Part shown: positions 54,670 to 63,350 of the stretch, one piece after another | How positions within the stretch are numbered: position 1 is the stretch's first letter | Layout of the letters: each line of letters starts with the position of its first letter | Translations under genes and position numbers: made by a program | Assembly: GCF_000730165.1 (NCBI RefSeq) | Contig: NZ_CP022110.1 | Coordinates: forward strand, 1,557,501-1,621,500 | Direction: 5' to 3' | Length of the DNA stretch: 64,000 nucleotides | From: Nitrospirillum viridazoti CBAmc | Lineage (GTDB): Bacteria; Pseudomonadota; Alphaproteobacteria; Azospirillales; Azospirillaceae | The notes under the pieces: model-generated | Databases searched by the model: none | Told to the model about the DNA's origin: nothing | The model's input: only the letters and a program-made list of their open reading frames with translations

Positions 54670-55815
54670 ATGCGCCATCTGACCTTGTACCGGCACGACC
54701 GCTACTATGCCTCCTTCCCGGCGGCCGCCACCCTCGCCGACGGCACCGTGGCCGTCGTGTTCCGCCGGGCCCGCGACCAGCGCTGGTTCGCCCGCGCCTT
54801 GGGCCTGACCGACCAGACCGGGCTGATGAGCGTGGATCATGTCGACAGCCGGTCGCAGCACGTGCTGCTGCGCCTGGACGGCCGCACGCTGGAACCGTTG
54901 GCCGAGCCGGTGGTGCTGCCCCCTGATGGCGAGGCGGCGGACCAGGATGCCAACCTGCTGACCTTGCCCGATGGCCGCCTTCTGCTGACCGGCTTTTCCT
55001 GGTACCCGCTGGCGCCGCGCCTGGCCGAGGCGGTGCGTGCCGCCGGTGGCCCCCTGGTGGGCACGGCGGACGACAGCGGCCTGTTCCTGTTCTGGGGCGG
55101 CTATGCCCGGCTGGGCGATCCGCAGGCGCGGACGTGGACGCCGCACACCTTCCTGCCGCCCCTGCCTGGCCAGTCCGACCTGCTGGCCGGAGTGCGCCCC
55201 CACCATGGCGGGGCGCTGCGGGGCCGCGGCGTCCTGCTGCCCGATGGCGGCGTGCTGCAGGCCGTCTATGCCGGCGGCACCCACGGCAAGCGCGGCAGCC
55301 ACCTGTTCCGCGCCGATCCCGATGGCGCGGACGGTTACGCCTGGCGGGTCGTGGGACCCATCGCGCATGACGCGGCCGGCATGGGCTGCCTGGTGGAACC
55401 AGCGCTGTTGCGTACCCGGAACGGCCGGCTGCTGGCCTTCCACCGCACCGCCGGCATGGGCGACCAGATGGCGCTCAGCGCTTCGCCGGACGACGGCCGG
55501 ACGTGGGCGCCGTGGCGCCTGACCACCGTCGTCGGCCATCCCTTCGATCCGCTGCCCCTGCCGGACGGGCGGGTGTTCCTGGCTTACGGCTACCGCCATG
55601 CCCCCTACGGCATCCGCGCCCGCATCTACGATCCGGACACCCAGCAGCCGGAGGACGGGAAGGAGATCGTGCTGCGCGACGATGGGCCGGGGCCGGATCT
55701 GGGCTATCCCTGGGCGACGGTGCTGGCGGACGGGCGGGTGCTGGTGGTGTACTATTTCGCCGGTGAGGATGGCATCCGCCGCATCGACGCCACGGTGATG
55801 GATGCGCCAATCTAA
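54670..55815 (+). CDS. Sialidase/BNR-repeat family protein
   Basis: A 381-residue beta-propeller. It has Asp-box-like repeats such as SPDDGRTW and a series of exposed strand motifs: [48 protein letters not shown] and [16 protein letters not shown]. No signal peptide was seen, so it may be cytoplasmic. Exo-sialidase activity is not assured because the catalytic Arg triad is not evident to me. GAGGGG at the correct distance supports ATG 54670; the frame extends to GTG 54628. Divergent from the GT4 gene. Confidence 0.75.
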   Translation: MRHLTLYRHDRYYASFPAAATLADGTVAVVFRRARDQRWFARALGLTDQTGLMSVDHVDSRSQHVLLRLDGRTLEPLAEPVVLPPDGEAADQDANLLTLPDGRLLLTGFSWYPLAPRLAEAVRAAGGPLVGTADDSGLFLFWGGYARLGDPQARTWTPHTFLPPLPGQSDLLAGVRPHHGGALRGRGVLLPDGGVLQAVYAGGTHGKRGSHLFRADPDGADGYAWRVVGPIAHDAAGMGCLVEPALLRTRNGRLLAFHRTAGMGDQMALSASPDDGRTWAPWRLTTVVGHPFDPLPLPDGRVFLAYGYRHAPYGIRARIYDPDTQQPEDGKEIVLRDDGPGPDLGYPWATVLADGRVLVVYYFAGEDGIRRIDATVMDAPI

Positions 55816-55894
55816 TGTGAGTTCTCACCTGAGACTGATCGGCCAATTCACTGGTTTATCTTTAAAATATCCGATCTTAAGAAAGTGGATGAAG

Positions 55895-56323
55895 ATGACG
55901 CAACGCCCGCGTTTCCACCTGGCCTTCCCGGTTCACGACCTGGCCGCCGCCCGCGCCTTTTATGGGGAGCTGCTGGGCTGCCCGGAGGGGCGCAATTCGC
56001 CGGAATGGGTGGATTTCGACTTCTATGGCCATCAGATCGTGGCCCATCTGGTGCCGGGCAAGGCGCCGGCGCCCAGCGACGATCATAACCCGGTGGACGG
56101 CCACGAGGTGCCGGTGCCCCACTTCGGCCTGATCCTGGCCTGGGACGACTGGGCCGCGCTGGCCGACCGCCTGCGCAACGGCGGGCAGGCCTTCGTCATC
56201 GAACCCTATGTCCGCTTCAAGGGCCAGGTGGGGGAGCAAGGCACCATGTTCCTGTACGATCCCAGCGGCAACGCCCTGGAATTCAAAGCGTTTCGTGATG
56301 AGTCCCTGATCTTCGCCAAGTAA
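55895..56323 (+). CDS. VOC-family (glyoxalase-like) protein
   Basis: A 142-residue single-domain vicinal oxygen chelate protein. The first beta-alpha unit is [26 protein letters not shown], with the potential metal ligand His; the last strand is [15 protein letters not shown] with the Glu ligand. His/Glu metal-binding spacing is kept. It could be a dioxygenase, lyase or resistance protein. The frame is open from 55802, but the family N-terminus and the purine-rich GTGGATGA favour ATG 55895. Confidence 0.85.
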   Translation: MTQRPRFHLAFPVHDLAAARAFYGELLGCPEGRNSPEWVDFDFYGHQIVAHLVPGKAPAPSDDHNPVDGHEVPVPHFGLILAWDDWAALADRLRNGGQAFVIEPYVRFKGQVGEQGTMFLYDPSGNALEFKAFRDESLIFAK

Positions 56324-56484
56324 CCGCCCGTAACAAGTAACCGCCCGTAACCGGCGGCGGCCTTTGTTGCAGGGCCAGGGAAAATTGCTACGGTATTGCA
56401 ACGCTTGCGTTTCTTGGGCTTCCCGGTCCCGCCGCCCCATGGTGTCTTGTCCTCACAAGACTTTTCTCAAGGTGGGGAGTGACC

Positions 56485-57570
56485 ATGAGACGGACGATGT
56501 GGGGAGTGCCGGTGATGGCCGTCGCTCTGGCTCTGGACGGCGGCGCCCTGGCGGCAGAGCCCAAGGAGGTTCGGGCGGCGCTGGACCAGGCGGTTCCCGG
56601 CTTGTTGGCCGGCGCCAAGGTGCCCAGCGTTTCCATCGCCGAGATTGAGGATGGCAAGGTCGCGCTGACCGCCGCCTATGGCGAGCAGAGTCCCGGCGTG
56701 CGCGCCACACCGGCCACGCTGTACAACATCGCCTCGCTGACCAAGCCCATAACGGCGGAGGTGGTGCTGCGCCTAGCCGCGCGGAAGACGGTGTCGCTGG
56801 ACGCGCCCATGGCCGACTACTGGACCGATCCCGACATCGCCAATGACGACCGCCGTCAGCTGCTGACCCCGCGCCTGGCGCTCAGCCACCAGACGGGATT
56901 CCCCAACTGGCGCGGGCCGGGAAAGCCGCTGGCCTTCCAGTTCACGCCGGGCACCTCCTACGGCTACTCGGGGGAGGGCTACCAGTACGTCGCCCGCTAT
57001 GTGGAGAAGAAGACGGGGCAGGATTTCGAGAGCCTGGCCCAGGCCGTGCTGTTCAAGCCGGCAGGCATGAACGACACCGCCAGCGGGCACAAGCCGTGGT
57101 TCGATGGCCGCGTCGCCGTGCCCACGGACGCGTCCGGCAAAGCGCTGCAGCCGGGCTACGCCACCACGTACAATGCCGCCGACCTGATCTACACCACGGC
57201 CGGCGACTACGCCCGCTTCATCACCAGCGTGATGAGGGACCAGGATTTGACCGCAAGCCTGGCCGCCGACCGCCGCCACATCCAGGTCAGCCAGAGGACG
57301 GAGATGTGCGCCGGCGCCAAGGCCGCCACCTGCCCGACCAATGCCGGCTTCGGCCTGGGCTGGCAGGTGCTGGAGTTCAACGGCGAGACCGTGATGATGC
57401 ACACCGGCCGGGACGAGGGGGTGGCCACCTTCGCGTGGTACAGCCCGACCACCCGCAAGGGGGCGGTGTTCCTGACCAACAGCGACAACGGTTTCCAACT
57501 GGTGCTACCGGTGTTCGAGACGCTGGGCGCCAGCCCCACCTTCCTGGCCTACCTGCGCGGGCAGTCTTAA
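56485..57570 (+). CDS. Class C beta-lactamase-like serine hydrolase
   Basis: A 361-residue exported hydrolase; the signal peptide ends at ALAA. The S-x-x-K box is S84-L-T-K87, the second motif is Tyr161-Ser-Gly (YSG in place of the usual YxN), and HTG in MMHTGRDEG replaces KTG. This pattern is common in esterases and D-aminopeptidase-like proteins. True beta-lactamase activity is not predicted. GGGGAG before ATG 56485 decides the start over GTG 56479. No partner genes are nearby. Confidence 0.85.
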   Translation: MRRTMWGVPVMAVALALDGGALAAEPKEVRAALDQAVPGLLAGAKVPSVSIAEIEDGKVALTAAYGEQSPGVRATPATLYNIASLTKPITAEVVLRLAARKTVSLDAPMADYWTDPDIANDDRRQLLTPRLALSHQTGFPNWRGPGKPLAFQFTPGTSYGYSGEGYQYVARYVEKKTGQDFESLAQAVLFKPAGMNDTASGHKPWFDGRVAVPTDASGKALQPGYATTYNAADLIYTTAGDYARFITSVMRDQDLTASLAADRRHIQVSQRTEMCAGAKAATCPTNAGFGLGWQVLEFNGETVMMHTGRDEGVATFAWYSPTTRKGAVFLTNSDNGFQLVLPVFETLGASPTFLAYLRGQS

Positions 57571-57683
57571 GATCGGAATTACACCGAAGATTTTTCCGGC
57601 GGCGGCGTCGGATCCGGGCATACTCGGCCGTCCTGGGGAAGAACCGGTTTCAAACCGGCCGTCCCGCCGCTGGAGGATCACCC

Positions 57684-58067
57684 ATGCTGTACGCCATCCT
57701 GTGCTATCACCGCGAAGACGTCGTCGGTTCCTGGACCAAGGAGGAAGATGACGCCGTCATGGCCAAGCTGTCGGTGGTGCATGAGAAGCTGGCGCGCGAG
57801 GGCCGCCTTGGCCCCGTGGCCCGGCTGCTGCCCACCACGGCCGCCACCACGCTACGCAAGGACAGCGACCCGCCGCTGGTGATCGACGGCCCCTTCGCCG
57901 AGACCAAGGAGCAGCTGCTGGGCTTCTATCTGGTGGAGGGCGAGACGCTGGGGCAAATCCTGGACACCGCCCGCGAGCTGGGCCGCGCCAACCCGGGCGG
58001 CAGCTACGAGATCCGCCCGGTGGGCCTCTACCACCCGGCGCCTGCCCCCGTTGCCGCCGGGGCGTGA
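57684..58067 (+). CDS. YCII/DGPF-domain protein, ECF42-associated
   Basis: A 127-residue YCII-related protein: N-terminal MLYAILCYHRED and the hallmark DGPFAETKEQLLGFYLVEG. DGPF proteins are the conserved companions of ECF42-type sigma factors, and here the sigma gene begins four bases later. Its role, perhaps an enzyme or sensor of the regulon, is not known. TGGAGGATCACCC supplies an excellent ribosome site. Confidence 0.9.
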   Translation: MLYAILCYHREDVVGSWTKEEDDAVMAKLSVVHEKLAREGRLGPVARLLPTTAATTLRKDSDPPLVIDGPFAETKEQLLGFYLVEGETLGQILDTARELGRANPGGSYEIRPVGLYHPAPAPVAAGA

Positions 58068-58071
58068 GATC

Positions 58072-59346
58072 ATGGCCGAGGGCGCGGACATGGCCTGGAT
58101 CAACACCGCCCTCACGGCCGCCCGGCCCCAGGCGATGGGGGCCTTGCTGCGCTATTTCCGCGACCTGGACACGGCGGAGGAGGCGTTCCAGGAAGCATCC
58201 CTGCGGGCGTTGAAGGCATGGCCGCGCAATGGTCCGCCGCGCGATCCCGCCGCCTGGCTGATCTTCGTCGGACGGAACGCCACCCTGGACACGGTGCGCC
58301 GCCTGGCGCGCCAGCAGCCCCTGCCGGACGAGGATACGCTGGCCGACAGCGACGGCGGCGAGGGGGATGCCGAGGCCGAACTGGCGGAACGCCTGGACGG
58401 CGCCGGCTACCGCGACGACATCCTGCGCCTGCTGTTCATCTGCTGCCCGCTGGATCTGCCGGCCACACAACAGATCGCCGTGGCCCTGCGCATCGTTTCC
58501 GGCCTCAGCGTGGCGGAGATCGCGCGCGCCTTCCTGGTCAGCGACGGCGCCATGGAACAGCGCATCACCCGGGCCAAGGCACGCATCACGCGATCGGGCG
58601 TGCCGTTCGAGGCGCCGGGCGCGCCGGAACGGGCGGAACGGCTGGGTGCCGTCGCCGCCATGCTGTACCTGTTGTTCAACGAGGGCTATTCCGCCGGCGG
58701 CGACACGGTGGAGCGGCGCGGGCCCCTGGCGCATGAAGCCATCCGCCTGGCACGCCTGCTGCTGCGCCTGTTCCCGTCGGAACCGGAGATCATGGGCCTG
58801 CTGGCGCTGATGCTGCTGCAGCAGGCCCGCGCCGGCGCCCGGTTCGATGCCGAGGGCAACGTGGTGTTGCTCGAGGACCAGGATCGCGGCCGCTGGAGCG
58901 GCCCCATGATCGCCGAGGGCCTGGCCCTGATCGACAAGGCCATGCGCCACGGCCGGCCCACGCCCTACCTGGTGCAGGCCGCCATCTCCGCCCTGCATGC
59001 CCGCGCGGCCACGGCGGCCGAAACCGACTGGACGCAGATCGACCTGCTGTACGCCACGCTGGAACATATCCAGCCCTCGCCGGTGGTGACGCTGAACCGC
59101 TCCGTCGCCACGGCCAAGGTGCGGGGGCCGGCCGCGGCGCTGGCCATGATCGAGCCGCTGGGTGAGCGCTTGGCCGGCTACTTCCACTTCTTCGGGGTGA
59201 AGGGCGCCTATCTGACCCAGCTCGGCCGCACGGCGGAGGCGCGCGTGGCCTTCGACCGCGCCATCGCCCTGGCCCACACCCCGGCGGAGGCGGCGCACAT
59301 CCGCCAGCACCTGGACCGGCTGGCGCGGGACGTGGCCCCGCCCTGA
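58072..59346 (+). CDS. ECF42-type RNA polymerase sigma factor with long C-terminal extension
   Basis: A 424-residue sigma factor. The region-2 part (GALLRYFRDLDTAEEAFQEASLRALKAWPRNGPPRDPAAWLIFVGRNATLDTVRR) and region-4 part (IVSGLSVAEIARAFLVSDGAMEQRITRAKARI) cover about 185 residues. The remaining 240 residues are a TPR-like extension (DUF6596 type: LYLLFNEGYSAGG, RLARLLLRLFPSEPEIMGLLALMLLQQARAGARF, LNRSVA). In ECF42 proteins this extension is required for activity, and no anti-sigma gene is present here either. Usual targets are the linked DGPF genes. Confidence 0.9.
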   Translation: MAEGADMAWINTALTAARPQAMGALLRYFRDLDTAEEAFQEASLRALKAWPRNGPPRDPAAWLIFVGRNATLDTVRRLARQQPLPDEDTLADSDGGEGDAEAELAERLDGAGYRDDILRLLFICCPLDLPATQQIAVALRIVSGLSVAEIARAFLVSDGAMEQRITRAKARITRSGVPFEAPGAPERAERLGAVAAMLYLLFNEGYSAGGDTVERRGPLAHEAIRLARLLLRLFPSEPEIMGLLALMLLQQARAGARFDAEGNVVLLEDQDRGRWSGPMIAEGLALIDKAMRHGRPTPYLVQAAISALHARAATAAETDWTQIDLLYATLEHIQPSPVVTLNRSVATAKVRGPAAALAMIEPLGERLAGYFHFFGVKGAYLTQLGRTAEARVAFDRAIALAHTPAEAAHIRQHLDRLARDVAPP

Positions 59347-59445
59347 AAAAAAGCCGCAAGCCCTGTCGGAAGGGCACGGCGTCCATCGTCCTTGGACCAG
59401 GCTCCGGAAAGAAAAACGGGCCCAACCAAACGGGAGAGCACAACC

Positions 59446-59916
59446 ATGTCCGATACCGTTCAGCCCATTCAGCAGGGCGTCATCCCCCATCTGATGGTCG
59501 GCGACGCCAAGGCGGCGCTGGCCTTCTATGTCCAGGGCCTGGACGCGGAGGAGGTGTTCCGCATGCCGGCCCAGGACGGCGACCGCCTGCTGCACGCGGA
59601 GATCCGTGTGAACGGCGCCCGCCTGTTCCTGCGCGACGACTTTCCCGAATACCGGGCGGAGCACGGCGGCACCAGCGCCCCGCCGGATCTGCTGAAGGGC
59701 ACCAGCGCGGTCCTGCACCTGGAGGTGCCCAACTGCGACGCCGCCATGGAACGGGCGGTGGCCGCCGGCGCCACGGTCACCATGCCGGCCATGGACGCCT
59801 TCTGGGGCGCCCGCTACGGCCAGGTGGCCGACCCCTTCGGCCATCTGTGGAGCTTCGCCCATCCGTTGGCGGCACCCGGTGAGCCGTGCCCGCTGGCCGC
59901 CGGCCAAGCCGGCTGA
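59446..59916 (+). CDS. VOC-family protein, PhnB-like
   Basis: A 156-residue VOC protein with IPHLMVGDAKAALAFYVQGLDAEEVFRMPAQDGDRLLHAEIRVNGARLFLRDDFPE, which matches the PhnB-like subfamily. The late WGARYGQVADPFGHLWSFAHP is also typical. GGGAGAGC lies upstream of ATG 59446, and the frame extends to 59392. Third gene of the ECF42 cluster, 99 bases from the sigma gene. Confidence 0.88.
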   Translation: MSDTVQPIQQGVIPHLMVGDAKAALAFYVQGLDAEEVFRMPAQDGDRLLHAEIRVNGARLFLRDDFPEYRAEHGGTSAPPDLLKGTSAVLHLEVPNCDAAMERAVAAGATVTMPAMDAFWGARYGQVADPFGHLWSFAHPLAAPGEPCPLAAGQAG

Positions 59917-59950
59917 TACCCGACACACGACAGCAGAAGGACCCGGCACC

Positions 59951-60484
59951 ATGACCGAGACCCCCGAATTCCGCCTGTCCCGCCGCTTCGCCGCCAGCCC
60001 CTGCCTGCTGTGGTCAGCCTATACCGAGCCGGAGCGGCTGCGCCTGTGGTGGGGGCCCAAGGGTTTCACCTGGGTGCGCGGCGATCTGGACCTGCGGCCC
60101 GGCGGGACCTTCTTCTACGGCATGAAGCCGCCGGCGGGGGCCGGCGATTTCACCATGTGGGGCAAGTGGACCTTCCGCGACATCACGGCGCCCACACCAT
60201 CGACGCCAGGCTTGATGTCCTTCCTCGTCTCCTTCACCGACGCCGATGGCACGCCGGTGCGCCATCCCATGAGCCCCACCTGGCCCCTGGAGATGCTGAG
60301 TACCACGGCCTTCATCGCGGACGAGGGCGGCACCCGCCTGGACTGTACCGCCGTGCCGGTCAACGCGACGGCGGAGGAGGAGGCGACCTTCGCCGCCGGG
60401 GCCGAGAGCATGCGCCAGGGCTGGGGCGGCACGCTGGACCAGTTGGACGATTATCTGGCGCGGGCGCAGGCGATGCCCCAATAG
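59951..60484 (+). CDS. SRPBCC/AHSA1-domain protein
   Basis: A 177-residue START-like hydrophobic-pocket domain. It has LSRRFAASPCLLWSAYTEPERLRLWWGPKGFT and the later block PGGTFFYGMKPPAG...MWGKWTFRDI, with the helical C-terminus EESMRQGW-like GAESMRQGWGGTLDQLDDYL. AHSA1-type proteins bind lipophilic ligands; several are linked to ECF sigma operons. Start ATG 59951. Fourth gene of the cluster, 34 bases after the VOC gene. Confidence 0.88.
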   Translation: MTETPEFRLSRRFAASPCLLWSAYTEPERLRLWWGPKGFTWVRGDLDLRPGGTFFYGMKPPAGAGDFTMWGKWTFRDITAPTPSTPGLMSFLVSFTDADGTPVRHPMSPTWPLEMLSTTAFIADEGGTRLDCTAVPVNATAEEEATFAAGAESMRQGWGGTLDQLDDYLARAQAMPQ

Positions 60485-60552
60485 GCGGGGAACCGGTGGA
60501 GACGGGCAGGGGTTGTTCGGGCGATCCCCCCTCGGCAAAAGGAACGCCGGTT

Positions 60553-61104
60553 ATGGCCGACATCCACGACGCCCGCATCCTGATCCTGGCCGCCAACGGC
60601 TTTGAGCAATCCGAACTGACCGTCCCCCGGGATGAGCTGCGCAAAGCCGGCGCCAAGGTCAACGTGGCCACCCCGGACGGCAAGCCCATCCGCGGCTGGA
60701 ACCACACCGACTGGGGCGAGACGGTGGAGGCGGACCTGCGCATCGCCGACACCAAGGTGGAGGATTACCAGGCCATGGTTTTGCCCGGCGGCCAGATCAA
60801 CCCCGATCTGCTGCGGGTGAACCCGGATGCCATGCGCCGCGTCACGGGCTTTCTGAATAGCGGCAAGGTGGTGGCCGCCATTTGTCACGGCCCTTGGCTG
60901 CTGGTGGAGGCCGACGCCCTGCGCGGCCGCCGTGTTACCTCTTACAAATCCATACGCAAGGACGTTGAGAACGCGGGCGGCGATTGGGTGGACGAAGAGG
61001 TGGTGGTAGACAACGGCGTCATCACCAGCCGTTCCCCGGACGACCTGCCGGCCTTCGTCGCCAAGATTATCGAGGAGGTGCGCGAGGGCCGGCACACGCG
61101 CTAA
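60553..61104 (+). CDS. DJ-1/PfpI-family protein
   Basis: A 183-residue DJ-1/PfpI-like protein: ILILAANGFEQSELTVPRDELRKAGAKVNVATPDG, the nucleophile Cys111 in AAICHGPW and the late VVDNGVITSRSPDDLPAF. Family members act as glyoxalase III or deglycase-type stress proteins, or as cysteine peptidases; the exact activity is unresolved. Last gene of the ECF42-linked group. AAGGAA precedes the start, and a terminator follows. Confidence 0.9.
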   Translation: MADIHDARILILAANGFEQSELTVPRDELRKAGAKVNVATPDGKPIRGWNHTDWGETVEADLRIADTKVEDYQAMVLPGGQINPDLLRVNPDAMRRVTGFLNSGKVVAAICHGPWLLVEADALRGRRVTSYKSIRKDVENAGGDWVDEEVVVDNGVITSRSPDDLPAFVAKIIEEVREGRHTR

Positions 61105-61129
61105 ACTCCGCCCGGCATCCCAATTATGA

Positions 61130-61167
61130 AAAGGCCGGCCCCCGCGACGGGACCGGCCTTTCGATTT
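61130..61167 (+). terminator. Terminator after the DJ-1 gene
   Basis: AAAGGCCGG (61130-61138) and CCGGCCTTT (61153-61161) pair, with a further inner CCCG/CGGG stem, and TTCGATTTT follows. Confidence 0.75.
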
Positions 61168-61217
61168 TCAGGCGCCGCCGGGGCGACGGCCACTGGGCCG
61201 CCGGAGCCACGGACGGC

Positions 61218-61445
61218 TTAATTCAGCAGGGTTTTCCCCTGCAAGTGGGCCAGCAGGGCATGGATCTCGGGCGGCAGGGGCTCGGCAACGGCGTCACAGA
61301 ACATCTCCCGGATCCGTACATCCACCGCGTCTTGGACGATGTCGAAGGGGGTGGCATAGGCCGCCGCCGTGGAATATCCCGCCGCCACAACGGGCGTCAG
61401 AGCCGGAGTGCGCTGAAACTCAATGCTTTTCTGCCGCTTGGTCAT
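61218..61445 (-). CDS. nepR: NepR-like anti-sigma factor candidate
   Basis: A 75-residue protein divergent from an EcfG-type sigma gene. The C-terminal half, DAVDVRIREMFCDAVAEPLPPEIHALLAHLQGK, resembles the two helices of NepR (pattern LRxxYxxxxxEPxPxxxxxLLxxL) that bind EcfG. The N-terminal half is Ala/Thr-rich and lacks similarity I can name. In the general stress response NepR blocks EcfG until PhyR~P removes it. The assignment rests on a short motif plus genomic position. GGAAGGA precedes the ATG. Confidence 0.55.
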   Translation of the reverse strand: MTKRQKSIEFQRTPALTPVVAAGYSTAAAYATPFDIVQDAVDVRIREMFCDAVAEPLPPEIHALLAHLQGKTLLN

Positions 61446-61840
61446 GACATCCTTCCCAAAAGCCCGGGCCTATGCCCTTCGCACCATGACTAAAGCAGCC
61501 AGCGGCGGCTTTGTTCCACCGCGGCAACGGGATAGCCGCCCTTCCCGTGTAAGCCGGCCGGCAGGACACCGGGGCGATGGGTGTAGGGCAGGGGCCGGCC
61601 GGTACCGCAAAATTTCCCTTCCCCTCCTTTAAATATACTATCCCAGCGTTCATCAAAGCGGCATGCCGGATAATCGGATGGTCATAGTCCATCCGTTAAA
61701 TAGACCGAATAAATACAGCGATAAACCTAGCGTTCTTCCCGAAATACGGAGAGACGCTGGCGGCGACGTTTGCTTATAGTAACCGTAGAAGACAGACGAA
61801 TTCGGAGACTTACCGAACCCATTATCGCCTGCATCCACAT

Positions 61841-61868
61841 GCGATTTCTTTAAGAAGAATAAAATCGC
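61841..61868 (+). promoter_or_regulatory. Leader inverted repeat before ecfG
   Basis: GCGATTT (61841-61847) and AAATCGC (61862-61868) pair, with a nested TTCTT/AAGAA, 28 bases before the ecfG ATG. It could fold in the leader. The remaining 61446-61896 gap is A/T-rich with no gene and no exact GGAAC-N16/17-GTT promoter. Confidence 0.4.
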
Positions 61869-61896
61869 AGCGGGCTTTCACAAAAAGGTGTGACCC

Positions 61897-62475
61897 ATGC
61901 CATCCGCTGAGACATCGCCCACCTTTCGTGACGAACTGGTCAAGCTGATCCCCGCCATGCGGGCCTTCGCACGGTCGCTGACCAACAACGCCGCCGACAC
62001 CGACGACTTGGTGCAGGATGCCATCGTTCGCGCCTGGTCCCATGCGGGCCAGTTCACCCCAGGCACCAATTTACGCGCCTGGCTCTTCACCATCCTGCGC
62101 AACCGGTACTACTCCGTCGCCAAGCACCAGCAGCGCGAGGTGGGCGACCCGGACGGTGTTCATACCGCGCGGCTGACCATCAGCCCCGCGCAGGAATGGG
62201 GCATTGCCGGCCGCGAGCTGAAGGCGGCGCTGATGAAGCTGCCCGTGGAACAGCGCGAGGCGCTGGTCCTGGTGGGCGGTGCCGGCGCCAGCTATGAGGA
62301 GGCGGCCGAGATTTGCGGCTGCGCCCTGGGCACCATCAAAAGCCGCGTGAACCGTGGCCGGGCGCGGCTGGCCGACATCATGGGCATGGACCCAGGTGAC
62401 ACCGGCCTCGGCGCCCCCACCGGCATGGGCACCTCCAGCGCCTGGGATGCCAGCCATCCGGTGAGCAGCCACTGA
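61897..62475 (+). CDS. ecfG: EcfG-type (ECF15) general stress sigma factor
   Basis: A 192-residue ECF sigma factor. Region 2 begins FRDELVKLIPAMRAFARSLTNNAADTDDLVQDAIVRAWSHAGQF, matching EcfG (FR-x-ELVxLIPxLRAFA). Region 4 is LPVEQREALVLVGGAGASYEEAAEICGCALGTIKSRVNRGRARL. EcfG drives the alphaproteobacterial general stress response. The C-terminal 35 residues are Gly/Ser-rich. AAGGTG precedes the ATG. The divergent small gene is a NepR-like candidate; phyR is not in the window. Confidence 0.85.
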   Translation: MPSAETSPTFRDELVKLIPAMRAFARSLTNNAADTDDLVQDAIVRAWSHAGQFTPGTNLRAWLFTILRNRYYSVAKHQQREVGDPDGVHTARLTISPAQEWGIAGRELKAALMKLPVEQREALVLVGGAGASYEEAAEICGCALGTIKSRVNRGRARLADIMGMDPGDTGLGAPTGMGTSSAWDASHPVSSH

Positions 62476-62567
62476 CGTAACGAAGCGAATCAATCACTTG
62501 GCATAAGGATTTAGGTGAAGTGCCTGACAGGAAACCTTGGTCACGGGACGCCAACCAGTGGAGACGC

Positions 62568-62765
62568 ATGTCCACCCAATGGCTGGCGGCCCAGCGACAC
62601 GCCCCCATCCGTCTGGCCGAGCGCCATGCGCATGCTGAACCGGTTGGGGACGGGGCCGGGGAGGGCGGTTGGACGCCCTCGCCGCGTCCAGCGCTTTCCC
62701 TAGAGGCCCTTTCCCTGGACGCCTTGGGGCCCCATCAAGCCCCGGCCCCCTCTATCGCCGCCTGA
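62568..62765 (+). CDS. Possible small protein after ecfG (65 residues)
   Basis: An open frame starting at ATG 62568 with GTGGAG six bases upstream. It encodes a His/Ala-rich N-terminal half (LAAQRHAPIRLAERHAHAEPV) and a Pro/Leu-rich tail. No family is recognised. It could instead be non-coding leader for the DUF3309 gene; codon choice is unremarkable. Confidence 0.35.
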   Translation: MSTQWLAAQRHAPIRLAERHAHAEPVGDGAGEGGWTPSPRPALSLEALSLDALGPHQAPAPSIAA

Positions 62766-62823
62766 CGGACCTGCCCACGGCAAGAAGGGCAAAAACAGTC
62801 CGTCCTTAACGGAGGATCACCCC

Positions 62824-62979
62824 ATGCTCGGCACCATCCTGCTTGTTGTCCTGGTCCTGTTGCTGCTGGGGGCCATTCCCAGCTGGCCCTACAGCCGTGG
62901 CTGGGGCTATGGCCCCAGCGGCTTGTTGAGCATCGTGCTCATCGTCGTCCTGGTGCTGGTTCTGACAGGCAGGGTGTAG
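62824..62979 (+). CDS. DUF3309 small membrane protein (51 residues)
   Basis: Two short hydrophobic helices (LGTILLVVLVLLLLGAIP and LLSIVLIVVLVLVLTGRV) flank the loop SWPYSRGWGYGPSG, the signature of DUF3309. Such peptides are abundant in alphaproteobacteria, often near stress-response genes, and have unknown function. CGGAGGATCACCC gives a near-ideal ribosome site. Confidence 0.85.
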   Translation: MLGTILLVVLVLLLLGAIPSWPYSRGWGYGPSGLLSIVLIVVLVLVLTGRV

Positions 62980-63019
62980 CCAGCCGGAGCTATCCTTAGG
63001 CCTTGAAAGGAGATGCATC

Positions 63020-63310
63020 ATGACCGCTGTACATGAGGCCCTTCCGGACATCGACACGCTGCTGGGTGACGTGTCCCGGTATTTCGAGACGCCGCATGAC
63101 CTGGTCGTCACCGACCGCCTGAACCGGGCGGAAAAGATCCTGCTGCTGCGCCATTGGGAACATGACCTGCAGTTGCTCATGGTGGCGAGCGAGGAGAACA
63201 TGACCACCGACCTGCCACCGACGACGGCCCACCAATTGTCCGAGGTCAAGTCGGCCCTGGTGGCGCTGGGCGACGTATCCGAGCCGTCTGGGCCGGCCAA
63301 GGTCGGCTGA
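63020..63310 (+). CDS. Conserved small protein, possibly stress-related (96 residues)
   Basis: A helical, acidic protein with IDTLLGDVSRYFETPHDLVVTDRLNRAEKILLLRHWEHDLQLLMVASEENM. The same type of protein, with an RAEKxxLLxxWExDxxxL core, occurs near stress genes in alphaproteobacteria, but no function is assigned. AAAGGAGATG precedes the start. It lies 40 bases after the DUF3309 gene and probably shares its transcript. Confidence 0.7.
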   Translation: MTAVHEALPDIDTLLGDVSRYFETPHDLVVTDRLNRAEKILLLRHWEHDLQLLMVASEENMTTDLPPTTAHQLSEVKSALVALGDVSEPSGPAKVG

Positions 63311-63350
63311 CGCCGCCTTATCAAGGGCCTCATCAGGGAAGGATCATCCC

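Noticed and set aside
61491-61517. Possible EcfG-type promoter (GGAAC on the minus strand) before the NepR-like gene
   Set aside because: At the required 16-17 base distance the sequence is GCTT or CTTT rather than GTT, so the match to the consensus is incomplete.
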